Assembly (NCBI GenBank): GCA_902595555.1
Contig: CACJQM010000002.1
Coordinates: forward strand, 124,001 to 188,000
DNA: 64,000 bases
Direction of reading: 5' to 3'
Origin: an uncultured Bacteroidota bacterium
GTDB taxonomy: Bacteria > Bacteroidota > Bacteroidia > Flavobacteriales > Flavobacteriaceae
In this document: positions 8,669-16,991 of the stretch, piece after piece
Numbering within the stretch: the stretch's first letter is position 1
Layout of the letters: each line of letters begins with the position of its first letter
The notes under the pieces: model-generated
The model's input: only the letters and a program-made list of their open reading frames with translations
What the model was told of the DNA's origin: nothing
The model's database searches: none
Made by a program: the position numbers and the translations under genes

Positions 8669-9094
8669 ATGATCAAACCAATGTACAATTTTAATACTAA
8701 TGATTATTTGGTTAGAATTCCAATATTTATAATCTTTTTTTGGTTTGGTTTTTTAAAAATTGTTGGATTATCCCCAGCTCAGCAACTAGTAATGGATACG
8801 GTCTACTGGATGCCTTTCCTTACAGCTGAGATGTGGACATATATAATTGGGGTTTGGGAAGTACTAATTGCTTTTTGTTTCTTATTTAAAAAAACAACTC
8901 TTGTAGGGATGGCTTTGCTTTTTGTTCAAATGAGTGGAACTTTTTTGCCATTGCTAATCTTACCAGAAGTTACATTTCAAGACTCCAATCCATTTCTACC
9001 AACACTTGAAGGACAATATATAATTAAAAACATTATTATTATTACTGCTGCTCTTATCATTGGACGGACATATTTAAAAGTTAAAATATTATAA
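8669..9094 (+). CDS. DoxX-like small membrane protein
   Basis: A 141-residue protein with four hydrophobic segments (about residues 16-34, 52-72, 80-100 and 117-134), the usual layout of the DoxX/YkgB-like superfamily. The region FLKIVGLSPAQQLV and the second-helix EVLIAF fit that group. Members have been linked to redox and thiol stress, but no biochemical role can be assigned from sequence. It follows the quinone reductase gene by eight bases and is followed two bases later by a 32-residue membrane peptide gene. Confidence 0.75.
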   Translation: MIKPMYNFNTNDYLVRIPIFIIFFWFGFLKIVGLSPAQQLVMDTVYWMPFLTAEMWTYIIGVWEVLIAFCFLFKKTTLVGMALLFVQMSGTFLPLLILPEVTFQDSNPFLPTLEGQYIIKNIIIITAALIIGRTYLKVKIL

Positions 9095-9096
9095 AA

Positions 9097-9195
9097 ATGT
9101 TAGTAGGATATAAAAGTACTATTATAGTATACATATGGATAATTTTGATAGTAGTAGCTGTAATTAATTCTCTAATTAAAAAATTCAAACAATAA
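9097..9195 (+). CDS. 32-residue single-helix membrane peptide
   Basis: ATG at 9097, two bases after the preceding stop; TAA at 9193-9195. The peptide is one hydrophobic helix (IIVYIWIILIVVAVI) with a basic tail (KKFKQ). Tight spacing to the DoxX-like gene and the clean single-TM layout support a real gene. Function is unknown. Confidence 0.55.
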   Translation: MLVGYKSTIIVYIWIILIVVAVINSLIKKFKQ

Positions 9196-9209
9196 AAAAC
9201 ATTTAGATT

Positions 9210-9383
9210 ATGACAAATTTTTTCTTAAAATATTATCCAATTATTTTGGCATTTATCTCCTTTTTATTCTCTGTATTTCTATGGTTCAGCGGAGACAAAC
9301 TTGGTGGGATTTTTGTTGGAATTTGGGTTCCTTCCATTCTAGCATTATCAATATCAATTAGACAAAGAAGAGGAGACAAATAG
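9210..9383 (+). CDS. 57-residue membrane protein with GIWVPS motif
   Basis: ATG at 9210, TAG at 9381-9383. It has one or two hydrophobic helices, the motif LWFSGDKLGG, then VGIWVPS, and a basic C-terminus (RQRRGDK). It is clearly related to the partial protein at 1-133, which shares LWFSG and VGIWVPS at the same spacing. This gives independent support that both are genes. I do not recognise a named family. It sits in a run of three very small membrane-protein genes. Confidence 0.75.
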   Translation: MTNFFLKYYPIILAFISFLFSVFLWFSGDKLGGIFVGIWVPSILALSISIRQRRGDK

Positions 9384-9388
9384 ATATA

Positions 9389-9541
9389 ATGATGGAAATG
9401 GATTTAATAATTTTTATAGTTGGTTTTTTAATTTTTGTAATCTACTTGGTTACATTTATGACTGTTATATACAGGCAAAATAAAATTCAAGATCAGGAGC
9501 TTGAAAATGATCCTGAAATCCCAAAAAAAAAATCTAATTAG
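9389..9541 (+). CDS. 50-residue membrane protein with acidic/basic tail
   Basis: ATG at 9389 (or the adjacent ATG at 9392), TAG at 9539-9541. One hydrophobic helix (LIIFIVGFLIFVIYLVTF) is followed by a charged cytoplasmic-type tail ending in PKKKSN. It is the last of three small genes between the DoxX-like and hemolysin III genes. No recognised family; the call rests on composition and on its operon position five bases after the previous stop. Confidence 0.6.
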   Translation: MMEMDLIIFIVGFLIFVIYLVTFMTVIYRQNKIQDQELENDPEIPKKKSN

Positions 9542-9579
9542 TCTATAATTCTTGTTAAGCTTTACTATTTTCGATTTTA

Positions 9580-10203
9580 ATGAGTGAGACTAGAGAAGTA
9601 GAATTTTGGAACTGGGTGACACATGGATTAGGAATTATTTTAACATTAATTGGTATTCCTTTTCTATTTATTTATAATAATGACCTTACACCATACAGCA
9701 CGTTAAGCTTATTATTTCTATCTGGCGGTCTTTTATTTGTTTATTGCTCATCCACTGCTTATCACTATGTCGAGTCAAATAATCTAAAAGAAAAATTAAG
9801 AGTATTAGACCATATTAGTATATACTATCTAATTACAGGATCCTACGCACCAGTGTGCTTTATAACTCTTAATGATTATTCTGGATTACCTATTTTTTTT
9901 ACTGTTCTGGGGTTATCTATTTTGGGTACTATTTTTAAAATTTTTAGTGTTGATCGTTACAATAAACTTTCATTAATCTTATATCTACTTTTAGGGTGGT
10001 TAATAGTTGTTGATATTGATACTTTATTTAGTTTATTTAATTCCGAAGCAAAAAATTTATTAATCGCTGGAGGGATTTTTTATACCATAGGTGTTTTATT
10101 TTACCTTTTAGAAAAAATCAAATACAACCATGCTATATGGCATATTTTTGTCCTACTTGGAAGTATAAGCCACTATTTATTAGTTCTACTTTATGTGATT
10201 TAG
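9580..10203 (+). CDS. Hemolysin III / PAQR family membrane protein
   Basis: A 207-residue seven-helix membrane protein. Family hallmarks are an N-terminal EFWNWVTHGLG, SSTAYHYVE with the first metal-ligand-type histidine, LDHISIYYLITGSYAP, and near the C-terminus HAIWHIFV followed by a further His. These His/Asp residues form the zinc site in PAQR proteins. The family includes bacterial hemolysin III-like proteins and eukaryotic adiponectin receptors, which have ceramidase-like activity; the role in this bacterium is unknown. The gene overlaps the convergent downstream gene by 18 bases. Confidence 0.9.
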   Translation: MSETREVEFWNWVTHGLGIILTLIGIPFLFIYNNDLTPYSTLSLLFLSGGLLFVYCSSTAYHYVESNNLKEKLRVLDHISIYYLITGSYAPVCFITLNDYSGLPIFFTVLGLSILGTIFKIFSVDRYNKLSLILYLLLGWLIVVDIDTLFSLFNSEAKNLLIAGGIFYTIGVLFYLLEKIKYNHAIWHIFVLLGSISHYLLVLLYVI

Positions 10204-10515
10204 TTTCTTTAGATTTTCAAAATTGTCATAAAGATAAAATGGTAGGGCTAAAGAAAAACCAACTAAGAAAAAACAAGCCATATATTTTAGAATTTTAATA
10301 GGCTTGTTATAGAAACTGTAAATAATAAATATAAAGAATGATAAAGCAGCAACACTTAAATCTGCTGATAACATAGCAGATGCAAAATTAGAGTTTGCAT
10401 CTGAAAAAAATTGAGAAAGTGACCATTCCCAGTTATTTAATTCTATATACTGAAACAAATAATAATATGGAAATGCAATTCCTAAAAAGCATAATAGTAA
10501 AAATATTTTTTTCAT
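10186..10515 (-). CDS. DUF2834-like membrane protein
   Basis: A 109-residue protein with three hydrophobic segments (residues 2-20, 52-68 and 78-95). The N-terminus KIFLLLCFLGIAFPYYYLFQYI, the FFSDANSNFASAMLSADL segment and the following helix resemble DUF2834, a small membrane family of unknown function. The gene is three bases downstream of the secreted endonuclease/exonuclease/phosphatase gene, so the two are probably co-transcribed. Its end overlaps the hemolysin III gene. Confidence 0.75.
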   Translation of the reverse strand: MKKIFLLLCFLGIAFPYYYLFQYIELNNWEWSLSQFFSDANSNFASAMLSADLSVAALSFFIFIIYSFYNKPIKILKYMACFFLVGFSLALPFYLYDNFENLKKLNHIK

Positions 10516-10518
10516 ATT

Positions 10519-11340
10519 TTAAAATTTTAAAGTTGTTAATACGGGGTGATGATCAGAAGCCCATCCATTAATTGGCGTTTTTAAATGCACATGTTTAGAT
10601 TGATTGACTTTAATGTTTTTCACAAAAATATAATCGATTCTTTTTTCAATAATTTTTGAATGTTTGAATCCAGTAAATGTTCCATAATATTTATTTGATT
10701 TGTCAATATTAAATTGAACGTCTGTTAAGTATTTTTGAATGTTTTTAATTGTTGGATTACTATCTTCAAGGTTAAAATCTCCCGTCAAAATTACGGGCAG
10801 GTTTTCTTTGTTAATATCATCGATTCTTTTTAGAATAAGATCACTAGATTCTTTTCTAGCTATATTGCCAATGTGGTCAAAATGTGTGTTAAAAATCAAG
10901 AATTTTTCTTTTGATTTAATGTTTTCAAATAACCCATATGTACAAATCCTTTCCATTGAGGCATCCCAACCAACAGAAACTTTTTCGGGTGTTGGGGATA
11001 ACCAAAATGTCTTTTGAGATAAAACTTTAAATTTATTTTTATTATAAAATATGGGGCTGAATTCTCCTTTTGTTTTTCCATCATCTCTTCCTACTCCAAT
11101 AAAATCATAATTAATCATTGACTCTAATAAAAATAATAATTGAGAATGCTTAACCTCTTGCAAACCGATAAAGTCAGGGGATTCATCAATTAAGAAATTA
11201 GCTATTGTTGACTTCCTGTTTTCCCAAATATTAATTCCATCATTTGGATTATTATAACGGATGTTATAAGAGATTACTTTTAATTCATTAACACCTAAAA
11301 AAAATAATAAAGGGATTAGAAAAATAGTATTTTTCATCAA
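10519..11340 (-). CDS. Secreted endonuclease/exonuclease/phosphatase family protein
   Basis: A 273-residue protein with a short hydrophobic signal (IFLIPLLFFLG) and a complete DNase I-like fold. Visible motifs are VISYNIRYNN, the catalytic GLQEV, FNTHFDH, TGDFN and the terminal SDHHPV. These supply the metal-binding Glu, the Asp/Asn pair and the catalytic His. The family cleaves phosphodiesters in DNA, RNA, inositol phosphates or sphingomyelin; the substrate cannot be chosen from sequence. With a signal peptide it would act outside the cytoplasm, perhaps scavenging phosphate or nucleic acid. Confidence 0.9.
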   Translation of the reverse strand: MMKNTIFLIPLLFFLGVNELKVISYNIRYNNPNDGINIWENRKSTIANFLIDESPDFIGLQEVKHSQLLFLLESMINYDFIGVGRDDGKTKGEFSPIFYNKNKFKVLSQKTFWLSPTPEKVSVGWDASMERICTYGLFENIKSKEKFLIFNTHFDHIGNIARKESSDLILKRIDDINKENLPVILTGDFNLEDSNPTIKNIQKYLTDVQFNIDKSNKYYGTFTGFKHSKIIEKRIDYIFVKNIKVNQSKHVHLKTPINGWASDHHPVLTTLKF

Positions 11341-11359
11341 TTAAAAATAAGAAAGTATT

Positions 11360-11533
11360 CTATTTTACTTTGTATTTATAAGTTAAAATGGCTAAAGAAA
11401 TAAAAATTATAGCCCCTATTAAATAAGGGTAGTCAATAAAAGACAAGTTGGTATAAAATTCATAAACAACAAAACAGCAGAATAATGTTAAGAGAACAAA
11501 TAATGAAAAGAAAAACCACTTTAATATATTCAT
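11360..11533 (-). CDS. 57-residue two-helix membrane protein
   Basis: ATG at 11531-11533, TAG at 11360-11362. There are two hydrophobic helices (about residues 6-24 and 36-51) and a basic tail YKYKVK. It is 18 bases downstream of another tiny gene and on the same strand as the GH20-like gene. No family is recognised. The two-helix layout and basic end argue for a real membrane protein. Confidence 0.55.
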   Translation of the reverse strand: MNILKWFFFSLFVLLTLFCCFVVYEFYTNLSFIDYPYLIGAIIFISLAILTYKYKVK

Positions 11534-11551
11534 ATTATATAAATATAAAAA

Positions 11552-11662
11552 TTAATCTCCTCCCCAGCTATCTTGGAAAAAAATCCCCACTCCAAGTTCA
11601 GCCCATAAATATAAAATAGCTAGAATTATAACTACAAGAATAATTTGTTTTCTTTTACTCAA
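11552..11662 (-). CDS. 36-residue membrane peptide coupled to the GH20-like gene
   Basis: The TTG start at 11660-11662 overlaps the TGA stop of the upstream GH20-like gene (TTGA), a classic translational-coupling arrangement. The peptide has one helix (QIILVVIILAILYLWAEL) followed by GVGIFFQ and a C-terminal SWGGD. Tiny proteins with a similar AELGVGIF-type ending are familiar to me from Bacteroidota genomes, but I cannot name a family. Confidence 0.65.
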   Translation of the reverse strand: MSKRKQIILVVIILAILYLWAELGVGIFFQDSWGGD

Positions 11663-12759
11663 TGTTTTTGTTCAGATTTCCAAAGTGAAACAAGTTTTTT
11701 ATATGTATCAATCGATCTTCTTCTCCTTTCAAAAACATCTACTGGTCTGTCATAATATAAATCAATAAAATCTTCCGAAGGCATCCATACCGTTTGTAAT
11801 AATCCTAAATACAAATCACTATTATATTTTTTATAATTTTCATAATTTCCAATCGCCACATCTGTAACATTCCATGGGCAGGTTATAACTCTAAAACCTT
11901 TTTTAATAAAATAATCATGTGTATTTGTTACGGTTTTATAATGCCAATCTGTAACAATAACATCTTTATCAATTAAATCTACAGAACCATGAGTGTTATT
12001 TTCACTTGCTTCCCACATTCCTAAACCAGTTTCAAAACCATCAATCATACGATCACCCCAAATCATGAGTTCCACGTTTTTTTCTTTTAAAAATGAGTTT
12101 ACTAAATTTACTTCATCAGCAAATAATTTTGCTTTGCTTTTACCTGAACATCTTGGGCAATTATCATTTCCGATATAAAAGACTTCATCCATTCCTGCGT
12201 GAAAATACTTTGATCCAAATACGTTTATTAACTCGTTGACTATAGCCAAGACAATTTCATGAACATCCGGGTGGAGAGGACAATAACTTTTTGTATATAA
12301 TCCGTCATCATTTGGCCACTTATAATTTTCAGGTAATTTAATCTCTGGTGTTTCGTCAAATTCTGGATAATTAGCTAAAAGAGGTCTCATCTTTGTTTTA
12401 ATTGCTATGCCATTCTGATCTCTTATTAAAGTTGATTGATGGCCAAGCAAATTTATTTGTGGAATTACTTGAATTCCAAGTGAATTACAATGTTTGACAA
12501 TTTTTCTCACCTCAGCTTTTGATAGAGCATCTTCATCAATTAACTCAGGATGTGAAGAAAATTCATAATTCCATCCTATTCTGAAAATAATTGTATTTAT
12601 TTCATCTGGATCTAAAACATCAGTAACAAAATTTAAAAACATTTCAATATTTTCTGGCTTTGGAGCTTTTAAAGTAATTCCTTTAATTTCTTTTATATCA
12701 GGATGTGATGTACAAGAAAAGATTAAAGAAATAATTATAAGATTTAAATATTTTTTCAT
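11659..12759 (-). CDS. GH20-like hexosaminidase family lipoprotein
   Basis: A 366-residue lipoprotein (signal ISLIFSCTS, Cys at 16) with the TIM-barrel catalytic region of family 20 glycoside hydrolases. The catalytic Asp-Glu pair is D191-E192 in FHAGMDEVFYIG, preceded by the conserved QINLLGHQ strand. GH20 enzymes remove terminal beta-N-acetylhexosamines by substrate-assisted catalysis. The protein lacks an obvious N-terminal GH20b domain, so it is shorter than many members. It probably works at the outer membrane on amino-sugar glycans such as chitin oligomers or glycoproteins. An oxidoreductase gene of the Gfo/Idh/MocA family is 45 bases upstream. Confidence 0.85.
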   Translation of the reverse strand: MKKYLNLIIISLIFSCTSHPDIKEIKGITLKAPKPENIEMFLNFVTDVLDPDEINTIIFRIGWNYEFSSHPELIDEDALSKAEVRKIVKHCNSLGIQVIPQINLLGHQSTLIRDQNGIAIKTKMRPLLANYPEFDETPEIKLPENYKWPNDDGLYTKSYCPLHPDVHEIVLAIVNELINVFGSKYFHAGMDEVFYIGNDNCPRCSGKSKAKLFADEVNLVNSFLKEKNVELMIWGDRMIDGFETGLGMWEASENNTHGSVDLIDKDVIVTDWHYKTVTNTHDYFIKKGFRVITCPWNVTDVAIGNYENYKKYNSDLYLGLLQTVWMPSEDFIDLYYDRPVDVFERRRRSIDTYKKLVSLWKSEQKH

Positions 12760-12804
12760 TCTAATAAGTTAGAAAAAAATTATTAAACCCTAACTATCAA
12801 TTGT

Positions 12805-13878
12805 TTAGCTAATTGAAACTTGTTTGCCTAATCTAACAGATTGATCAGCGGCTAAAACAATTTTCATACTATTTATAACTGCATCAAGCTGATTACTTAA
12901 ATCAATATTATTTTCAATTGCATGCAATAAGAATTCTTGTTCAAGTCGACACAATTCATCATGGTTTGGTTCATTTGAGGTATTGATATATTTATCTTCA
13001 AATTTAAATTTTCCATTATCATCTCGATCTTGATAATGAATCAATAATTGATTTGTCTTTGTGTGACTATCTATATTAGAGCTTGAGATGTCTCCGTCAT
13101 TTTTTGGTTCAACTATACTAACAGAACCGTTTGGTCCAAAAACATCTTTAACAAAAAAAGCTGTTTCGCTAATCATCGGGCCCCACCCAGATTCATACCA
13201 GCCAATAGAACCATCTTCAAATACAACTTGTAAATGACCATAATTATACATATCCTCCGCAATTTCATTAGTCAATCTTGTACCAACAGCATTTACATAT
13301 TTAGGTTTTGATTTTGTCATTTGACACATAATATCAACGTAATGAACACCGCAATCAACTATTGGGCTTGTAGAATTCATCAAGTTCTTATGAATATCCC
13401 ACTGATCACCAGAACTTTGTTGATTTAGATTCATTCTCATAACAAGAGGGCTTCCTAATGTTTGGGAAAGTTCAATAAATTTTTTCCAAGCTGGGTGATA
13501 TCTTAAAATATATCCTACAATAATTTTTCTATTTTTTTTTCTAGCTAAGTCGATTATCTCTAATGCGTCTTCTATAGTTTCAGCTAAAGGCTTTTCAATA
13601 AAAATATGAGCGCCATGATTAAGACTTTTAATAGCATACTCTTTGTGGCTCTCAGTATAAGTGTTAATTGAAACTACATCGGGCTTACATTCATTTAAAC
13701 CCTTTTCAAAATCATCAAATTCTCTAATTCCGCCTAGGCTTTTTGAAAGTGGTGATCTTCTTTTGTTTGTCCTAGCTACTAACCCTACAAGCTCGAATTC
13801 TTCAATATCATTATATGCTTTTGCATGGGCACTACCCATATTTCCAACCCCTACTACAAGTACCTTGTATTTACCCAT
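12805..13878 (-). CDS. Gfo/Idh/MocA family oxidoreductase
   Basis: A 357-residue cytoplasmic NAD(P)-dependent enzyme. The Rossmann motif GVGNMGSAH is at residues 10-18, and the conserved EKP (in FIEKPLAE) supplies the catalytic lysine. The C-terminal alpha/beta dimerisation domain includes DCGVHYVDIM. The family oxidises or epimerises sugars, cyclitols and sugar nucleotides. Its position just upstream of the GH20-like lipoprotein gene suggests work on a released sugar, but this is inference. It is the first gene of a minus-strand run. Confidence 0.92.
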   Translation of the reverse strand: MGKYKVLVVGVGNMGSAHAKAYNDIEEFELVGLVARTNKRRSPLSKSLGGIREFDDFEKGLNECKPDVVSINTYTESHKEYAIKSLNHGAHIFIEKPLAETIEDALEIIDLARKKNRKIIVGYILRYHPAWKKFIELSQTLGSPLVMRMNLNQQSSGDQWDIHKNLMNSTSPIVDCGVHYVDIMCQMTKSKPKYVNAVGTRLTNEIAEDMYNYGHLQVVFEDGSIGWYESGWGPMISETAFFVKDVFGPNGSVSIVEPKNDGDISSSNIDSHTKTNQLLIHYQDRDDNGKFKFEDKYINTSNEPNHDELCRLEQEFLLHAIENNIDLSNQLDAVINSMKIVLAADQSVRLGKQVSIS

Positions 13879-14054
13879 TTTATTCTTTTAAATTAATGAT
13901 TTTTATTGTCATAAAATCTTAGATTTTAATTTAATAGATTTTGTTTAAAAAAGGTATTGTTTTTAATATGAAATTGATTAATATTGCAGCAAAATTTTAA
14001 CTATGAATATTAACAATCAAAATAACGGAAACAACCAGTTGAATTCAGTTAGAA

Positions 14055-14171
14055 ATGAGTTTAATGATAGAACAAAAAGAAAACTATTCATGGGTAACTC
14101 CAGTAGGGTTACATGGTCAAACTTCAGAAGGTTTAGAACCATATAAATTAGAATATTTCTTTTTTAACTAA
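14055..14171 (+). CDS. 38-residue soluble small protein
   Basis: ATG at 14055, TAA at 14169-14171. The translation (containing YSWVTPVGLHGQTSEGLEP, then a C-terminal EYFFFN) looks like a compact protein rather than random reading. A second overlapping frame (14003-14146, 47 residues, Asn/Arg-rich) covers much of the same DNA. I prefer this one on composition only. The stretch 13879-14054 before it shows no other gene. Confidence 0.45.
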   Translation: MSLMIEQKENYSWVTPVGLHGQTSEGLEPYKLEYFFFN

Positions 14172-14216
14172 ACATCTTATTTCTATTTTACTACTTTTAT
14201 TCTATATTAGAAATAT

Positions 14217-14348
14217 ATGTCAAGTAAATTTTTTGGAAATAGAACAGAAAAGCATTCTTTAAACAAAAAGGGGGGAAAGCAAAAGTTTAATAATAAAAGT
14301 AATAAAGCTAAATCTGCTGGAGTCAGAAAAGTAGGAAGGGGAGGCTAG
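14217..14348 (+). CDS. 43-residue basic small protein
   Basis: ATG at 14217, TAG at 14346-14348. It starts MSSKFFGNRTEKH, is rich in Lys, Asn and Gly, and ends SAGVRKVGRGG. Very basic small proteins with this beginning and end are familiar from Bacteroidota, which supports a real gene. The composition suggests nucleic-acid or ribosome association, but that is only inference. Confidence 0.65.
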   Translation: MSSKFFGNRTEKHSLNKKGGKQKFNNKSNKAKSAGVRKVGRGG

Positions 14349-14380
14349 ATATTTTTTATTTTATTCTTTAAAATAATTCT

Positions 14381-14641
14381 TTGAAATACATAAATTACAT
14401 TTTTCTTTTCTTCTCAATCATTGCTTTTATTAGCTTTTATGTTTTAGGGATCTTTAGTGCTATTAATTTTATAATTGTAATACTATACATTAATTCAATT
14501 ATTTTGATTTCAAATAAAAATTTAAATTTTGTTTTAAAGAATTTACTTTTTGGTATTTCGGTAATAATATTTGTATACCTTGTTTACTTAATTTATATAC
14601 ATTCGAATTTAGGTGGACTAAGTAATGAGTTTAGTATTTAA
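14381..14641 (+). CDS. Hypothetical 86-residue membrane protein
   Basis: A very hydrophobic protein with three predicted helices (about residues 3-20, 26-43 and 51-72) and a short polar end. The start would be a TTG at 14381 because no ATG is available near the N-terminus. No family is recognised. It lies 23 bases before the thioesterase gene on the same strand. The high Ile/Leu/Phe content in AT-rich DNA makes chance reading possible, so confidence is moderate. Confidence 0.5.
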   Translation: MKYINYIFLFFSIIAFISFYVLGIFSAINFIIVILYINSIILISNKNLNFVLKNLLFGISVIIFVYLVYLIYIHSNLGGLSNEFSI

Positions 14642-14664
14642 TAGTGTTTTTGAAATATTGAAAT

Positions 14665-15084
14665 ATGAAAAATGATCTTCAAAAATATTTAGATTTTCAT
14701 AGGATAAATGGAGGTACAGGTAAAATATTCCAATTTGAAATCCTTGAATATAAAGATGGGTTTTTAAAATTAAAAGGAATATTTCCTAACGAGACTATAA
14801 ACCCAAATGGAACTGTCCAAGGTGGCCAAATGAATTCGATGCTAGATGATGTTACTAGTTTATTATTGATTTACGAATCACAGGGTTCTATATATCCAAA
14901 CTCTACAAACTTACACAGTATTCATCATAGACCATTATTTGAAGGAGAGGTTACTGCAACAGCTCAAGTAATTAAAAAAGGAAAAAACATTGCAACAGTT
15001 AAAGGCGAGCTATATAATTCTGAAGGAGAAATTGCTGCAACATTATTACACACTGCAGTAATCATGAAAAGTAAATGGAAGTAA
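14665..15084 (+). CDS. PaaI-like hotdog-fold thioesterase
   Basis: A 139-residue protein of the PaaI/YdiI thioesterase type. The region NPNGTVQGGQMNSMLDDV matches the HGG-containing hotdog helix, with Gln where many members have His. It is followed by the DVTSLL strand and the C-terminal VATVKGELYNSEGEIAAT-type strand pair. Family members hydrolyse acyl-CoA thioesters in the cytoplasm. The gene overlaps the start of the DoxX-like gene by 10 bases, so the two are likely translated together. Confidence 0.87.
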   Translation: MKNDLQKYLDFHRINGGTGKIFQFEILEYKDGFLKLKGIFPNETINPNGTVQGGQMNSMLDDVTSLLLIYESQGSIYPNSTNLHSIHHRPLFEGEVTATAQVIKKGKNIATVKGELYNSEGEIAATLLHTAVIMKSKWK

Positions 15085-15410
15085 ATAAAATAATAATAAT
15101 CTTTACTGCAATTTCATTTATTATTTATGGGCTTAGCTCATTTCAATCCAGAAGGATGGCTAGCGAATACAAAAGATGGGGGTTTGAGAAAAGTAGAAGC
15201 GTAATAGGATTTTTTCAACTTATAGGTGGATTAGGATTAATATTGGGGTTTAAGTACCAATCAATCCTACTGGCTTCGTCAATTGGTATAGCAGTAATGA
15301 TGTTTTTTGCTATTATTGTTAGACTTAAAATCAAAGACTCTCTAATAGAAACCCTTCCAGCTTTGACTTATTTACTTTTAGCGTCTATAATTATAAATAG
15401 TAGTTTATAA
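15075..15410 (+). CDS. DoxX-like family membrane protein
   Basis: A 111-residue four-helix membrane protein. The N-terminal helix is followed by a loop with RRMASEYKRWGF, and the second helix contains FFQLIGGLGLILGF, a DoxX-like family pattern. The start overlaps the upstream thioesterase gene. The second DoxX-like protein of the window (8669-9094) is not closely similar. Function is unknown. Confidence 0.8.
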   Translation: MEVNKIIIIFTAISFIIYGLSSFQSRRMASEYKRWGFEKSRSVIGFFQLIGGLGLILGFKYQSILLASSIGIAVMMFFAIIVRLKIKDSLIETLPALTYLLLASIIINSSL

Positions 15411-15412
15411 TT
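15389..15412 (+). terminator. Weak AT-only hairpin between convergent genes
   Basis: AATTATAAA (15389-15397) and TTTATAATT (15404-15412) form a perfect 9-bp stem with a 6-base loop, followed by a short T run. The stem has no G-C pair, so it may be too weak to terminate. It lies across the end of the DoxX-like gene, just before the convergent serine hydrolase stop. Confidence 0.3.
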
Positions 15413-15413
15413 T

Positions 15414-16862
15414 TTAATATAGTGACTTCATAAGTCTTAGTCCAAGATTAGAAGTATACTCTGTATCAACATTTGTAAGTATAATTACTCCGTTTTTATT
15501 TTCAACATCAATGAACATCGATGATGAATATCCTCCTGTATTTCCATCGTGATTGAACCAAATATTCTTTTTTGCTTTTAATATAAACCAGCCAAGTCCA
15601 AGACTAACTCTGTTATTTAATTTAAAAGTTTTACGACGTATAAGTTCTAAATCATTATTTGAATTATCAAATTGAGCAAGTCCATATTTAGCTAAGTCTT
15701 CAACACTAGATATTACAGATCCAGCAGGTGCTAAGGCATCTAAATACATATTTTCAAGTTCATTACCTGTATTGCTTAAACCCTTTACAAGCAGTTCATT
15801 TGATTTACGAGAATCAATTGTTGTATTATCCATATTGTATTTAGAAAAAATATAAGAGCTGTACAATGCATCAAAACCAACATTTTCAATCTTACTTAAT
15901 ACGTAGCCCATGAGACCAACTGCCAAATTTGAATACACAAATTTACCTTTTGTTTTAATGTTAATTTCTAATGAGTCTTTAATATAAATATCTAGATCCT
16001 CCTTCTTGTAAACGTTAGTCTTTTCACGAGAATAACTAGCCTTTAAATTATTTGGTAATCTAGGTAGTCCAGATGTGTGATTCGCTAAGCTTTTAAATGA
16101 AATCAAGGCATTATCTTTTATATCATAATCTAAATAATCATTTATATTATCATCAATACCAACCTTATCCTGAAGGATAAAACTTGCAAAAATATTTGAT
16201 GTGAATACTTTAGAAATTGATCCAATTTCAAAAACATTTTTAGAATTTTCAAATGATGAGATTGAGTCATTTGTTCGCTTTAAACCATAATAACTAACCT
16301 CTCCGTTTCTAATGAATGCAAAGGACATTTGACCTTCATTTGGAAGGTGTTTTGATGCATCAAAAATTAATTCTTTCTGTTTTTCAGAGATTATGTTTTT
16401 ATCATACGTTAAATTATTAATGGCTTTTTCCTCCAGAGTTTCATCAACAATTTCATCAAGCGATATATTATATATTTTATCATCTCTATCTATAGAAATA
16501 TCTAACCTAAGCTCATTTTTATTAAAACTAATTTTATATGAACTAAATTTATTTCTGTTTAAGCCAATACGAATAACAGGGAGAACTGTAAACTCAATCA
16601 TTCCAGTTTTTCTAAATTCTAAAAAATCAGTACTGGTGACTTGTCCCAAATTAGCAGTTAGAGATCTAAGAGAGCTTGATATTTCCTCGAAAGGAACTTC
16701 TTCTTTCAGCTGGTCTGAGAACAAAGAAAAGATTCCCTCATAATCTTGAGAGTTATATTTCTGGATAAAATCATCTACTACAATTCTCTCATTGGGCTTT
16801 TCATCTTGACTAATAGATAATAAAGGAATTAGAAGAAAAAGTATGATTAAATTTCTCATCAA
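15414..16862 (-). CDS. Secreted serine hydrolase with N-terminal DUF3887-like domain
   Basis: A 482-residue protein with a Sec signal peptide (LIILFLLIPLLSISQ). An N-terminal domain of about 100 residues has a DUF3887/NTF2-like look (FIQKYNSQDYEGIFSLFSDQ region). It is followed by a class C beta-lactamase-like domain with SxxK in GSISKVFTS, YSN in FVYSNLAVG and a final HDG motif in WFNHDGNTGGYS. It is related to the serine hydrolase at 5691-7118 but has no lipobox and carries HDG in place of HGG. Its substrate is unknown; it is likely a periplasmic esterase or peptidase. Confidence 0.88.
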   Translation of the reverse strand: MMRNLIILFLLIPLLSISQDEKPNERIVVDDFIQKYNSQDYEGIFSLFSDQLKEEVPFEEISSSLRSLTANLGQVTSTDFLEFRKTGMIEFTVLPVIRIGLNRNKFSSYKISFNKNELRLDISIDRDDKIYNISLDEIVDETLEEKAINNLTYDKNIISEKQKELIFDASKHLPNEGQMSFAFIRNGEVSYYGLKRTNDSISSFENSKNVFEIGSISKVFTSNIFASFILQDKVGIDDNINDYLDYDIKDNALISFKSLANHTSGLPRLPNNLKASYSREKTNVYKKEDLDIYIKDSLEINIKTKGKFVYSNLAVGLMGYVLSKIENVGFDALYSSYIFSKYNMDNTTIDSRKSNELLVKGLSNTGNELENMYLDALAPAGSVISSVEDLAKYGLAQFDNSNNDLELIRRKTFKLNNRVSLGLGWFILKAKKNIWFNHDGNTGGYSSSMFIDVENKNGVIILTNVDTEYTSNLGLRLMKSLY

Positions 16863-16991
16863 ATATTTGCTAATATATTGTAGTAAGTATTTAATAACAA
16901 GTGAAATAAGAATTTAATAATTGTGAATTTTGGTTTTAAAACTTCCACTATTAATATTGATTTATTAACTTTAAACTAATAAAAATTATTA

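Noticed and set aside
13879-14002. Possible tRNA or small RNA in the gap before 14055
   Set aside because: No cloverleaf arms or T-loop consensus found by eye; only AT-rich DNA.
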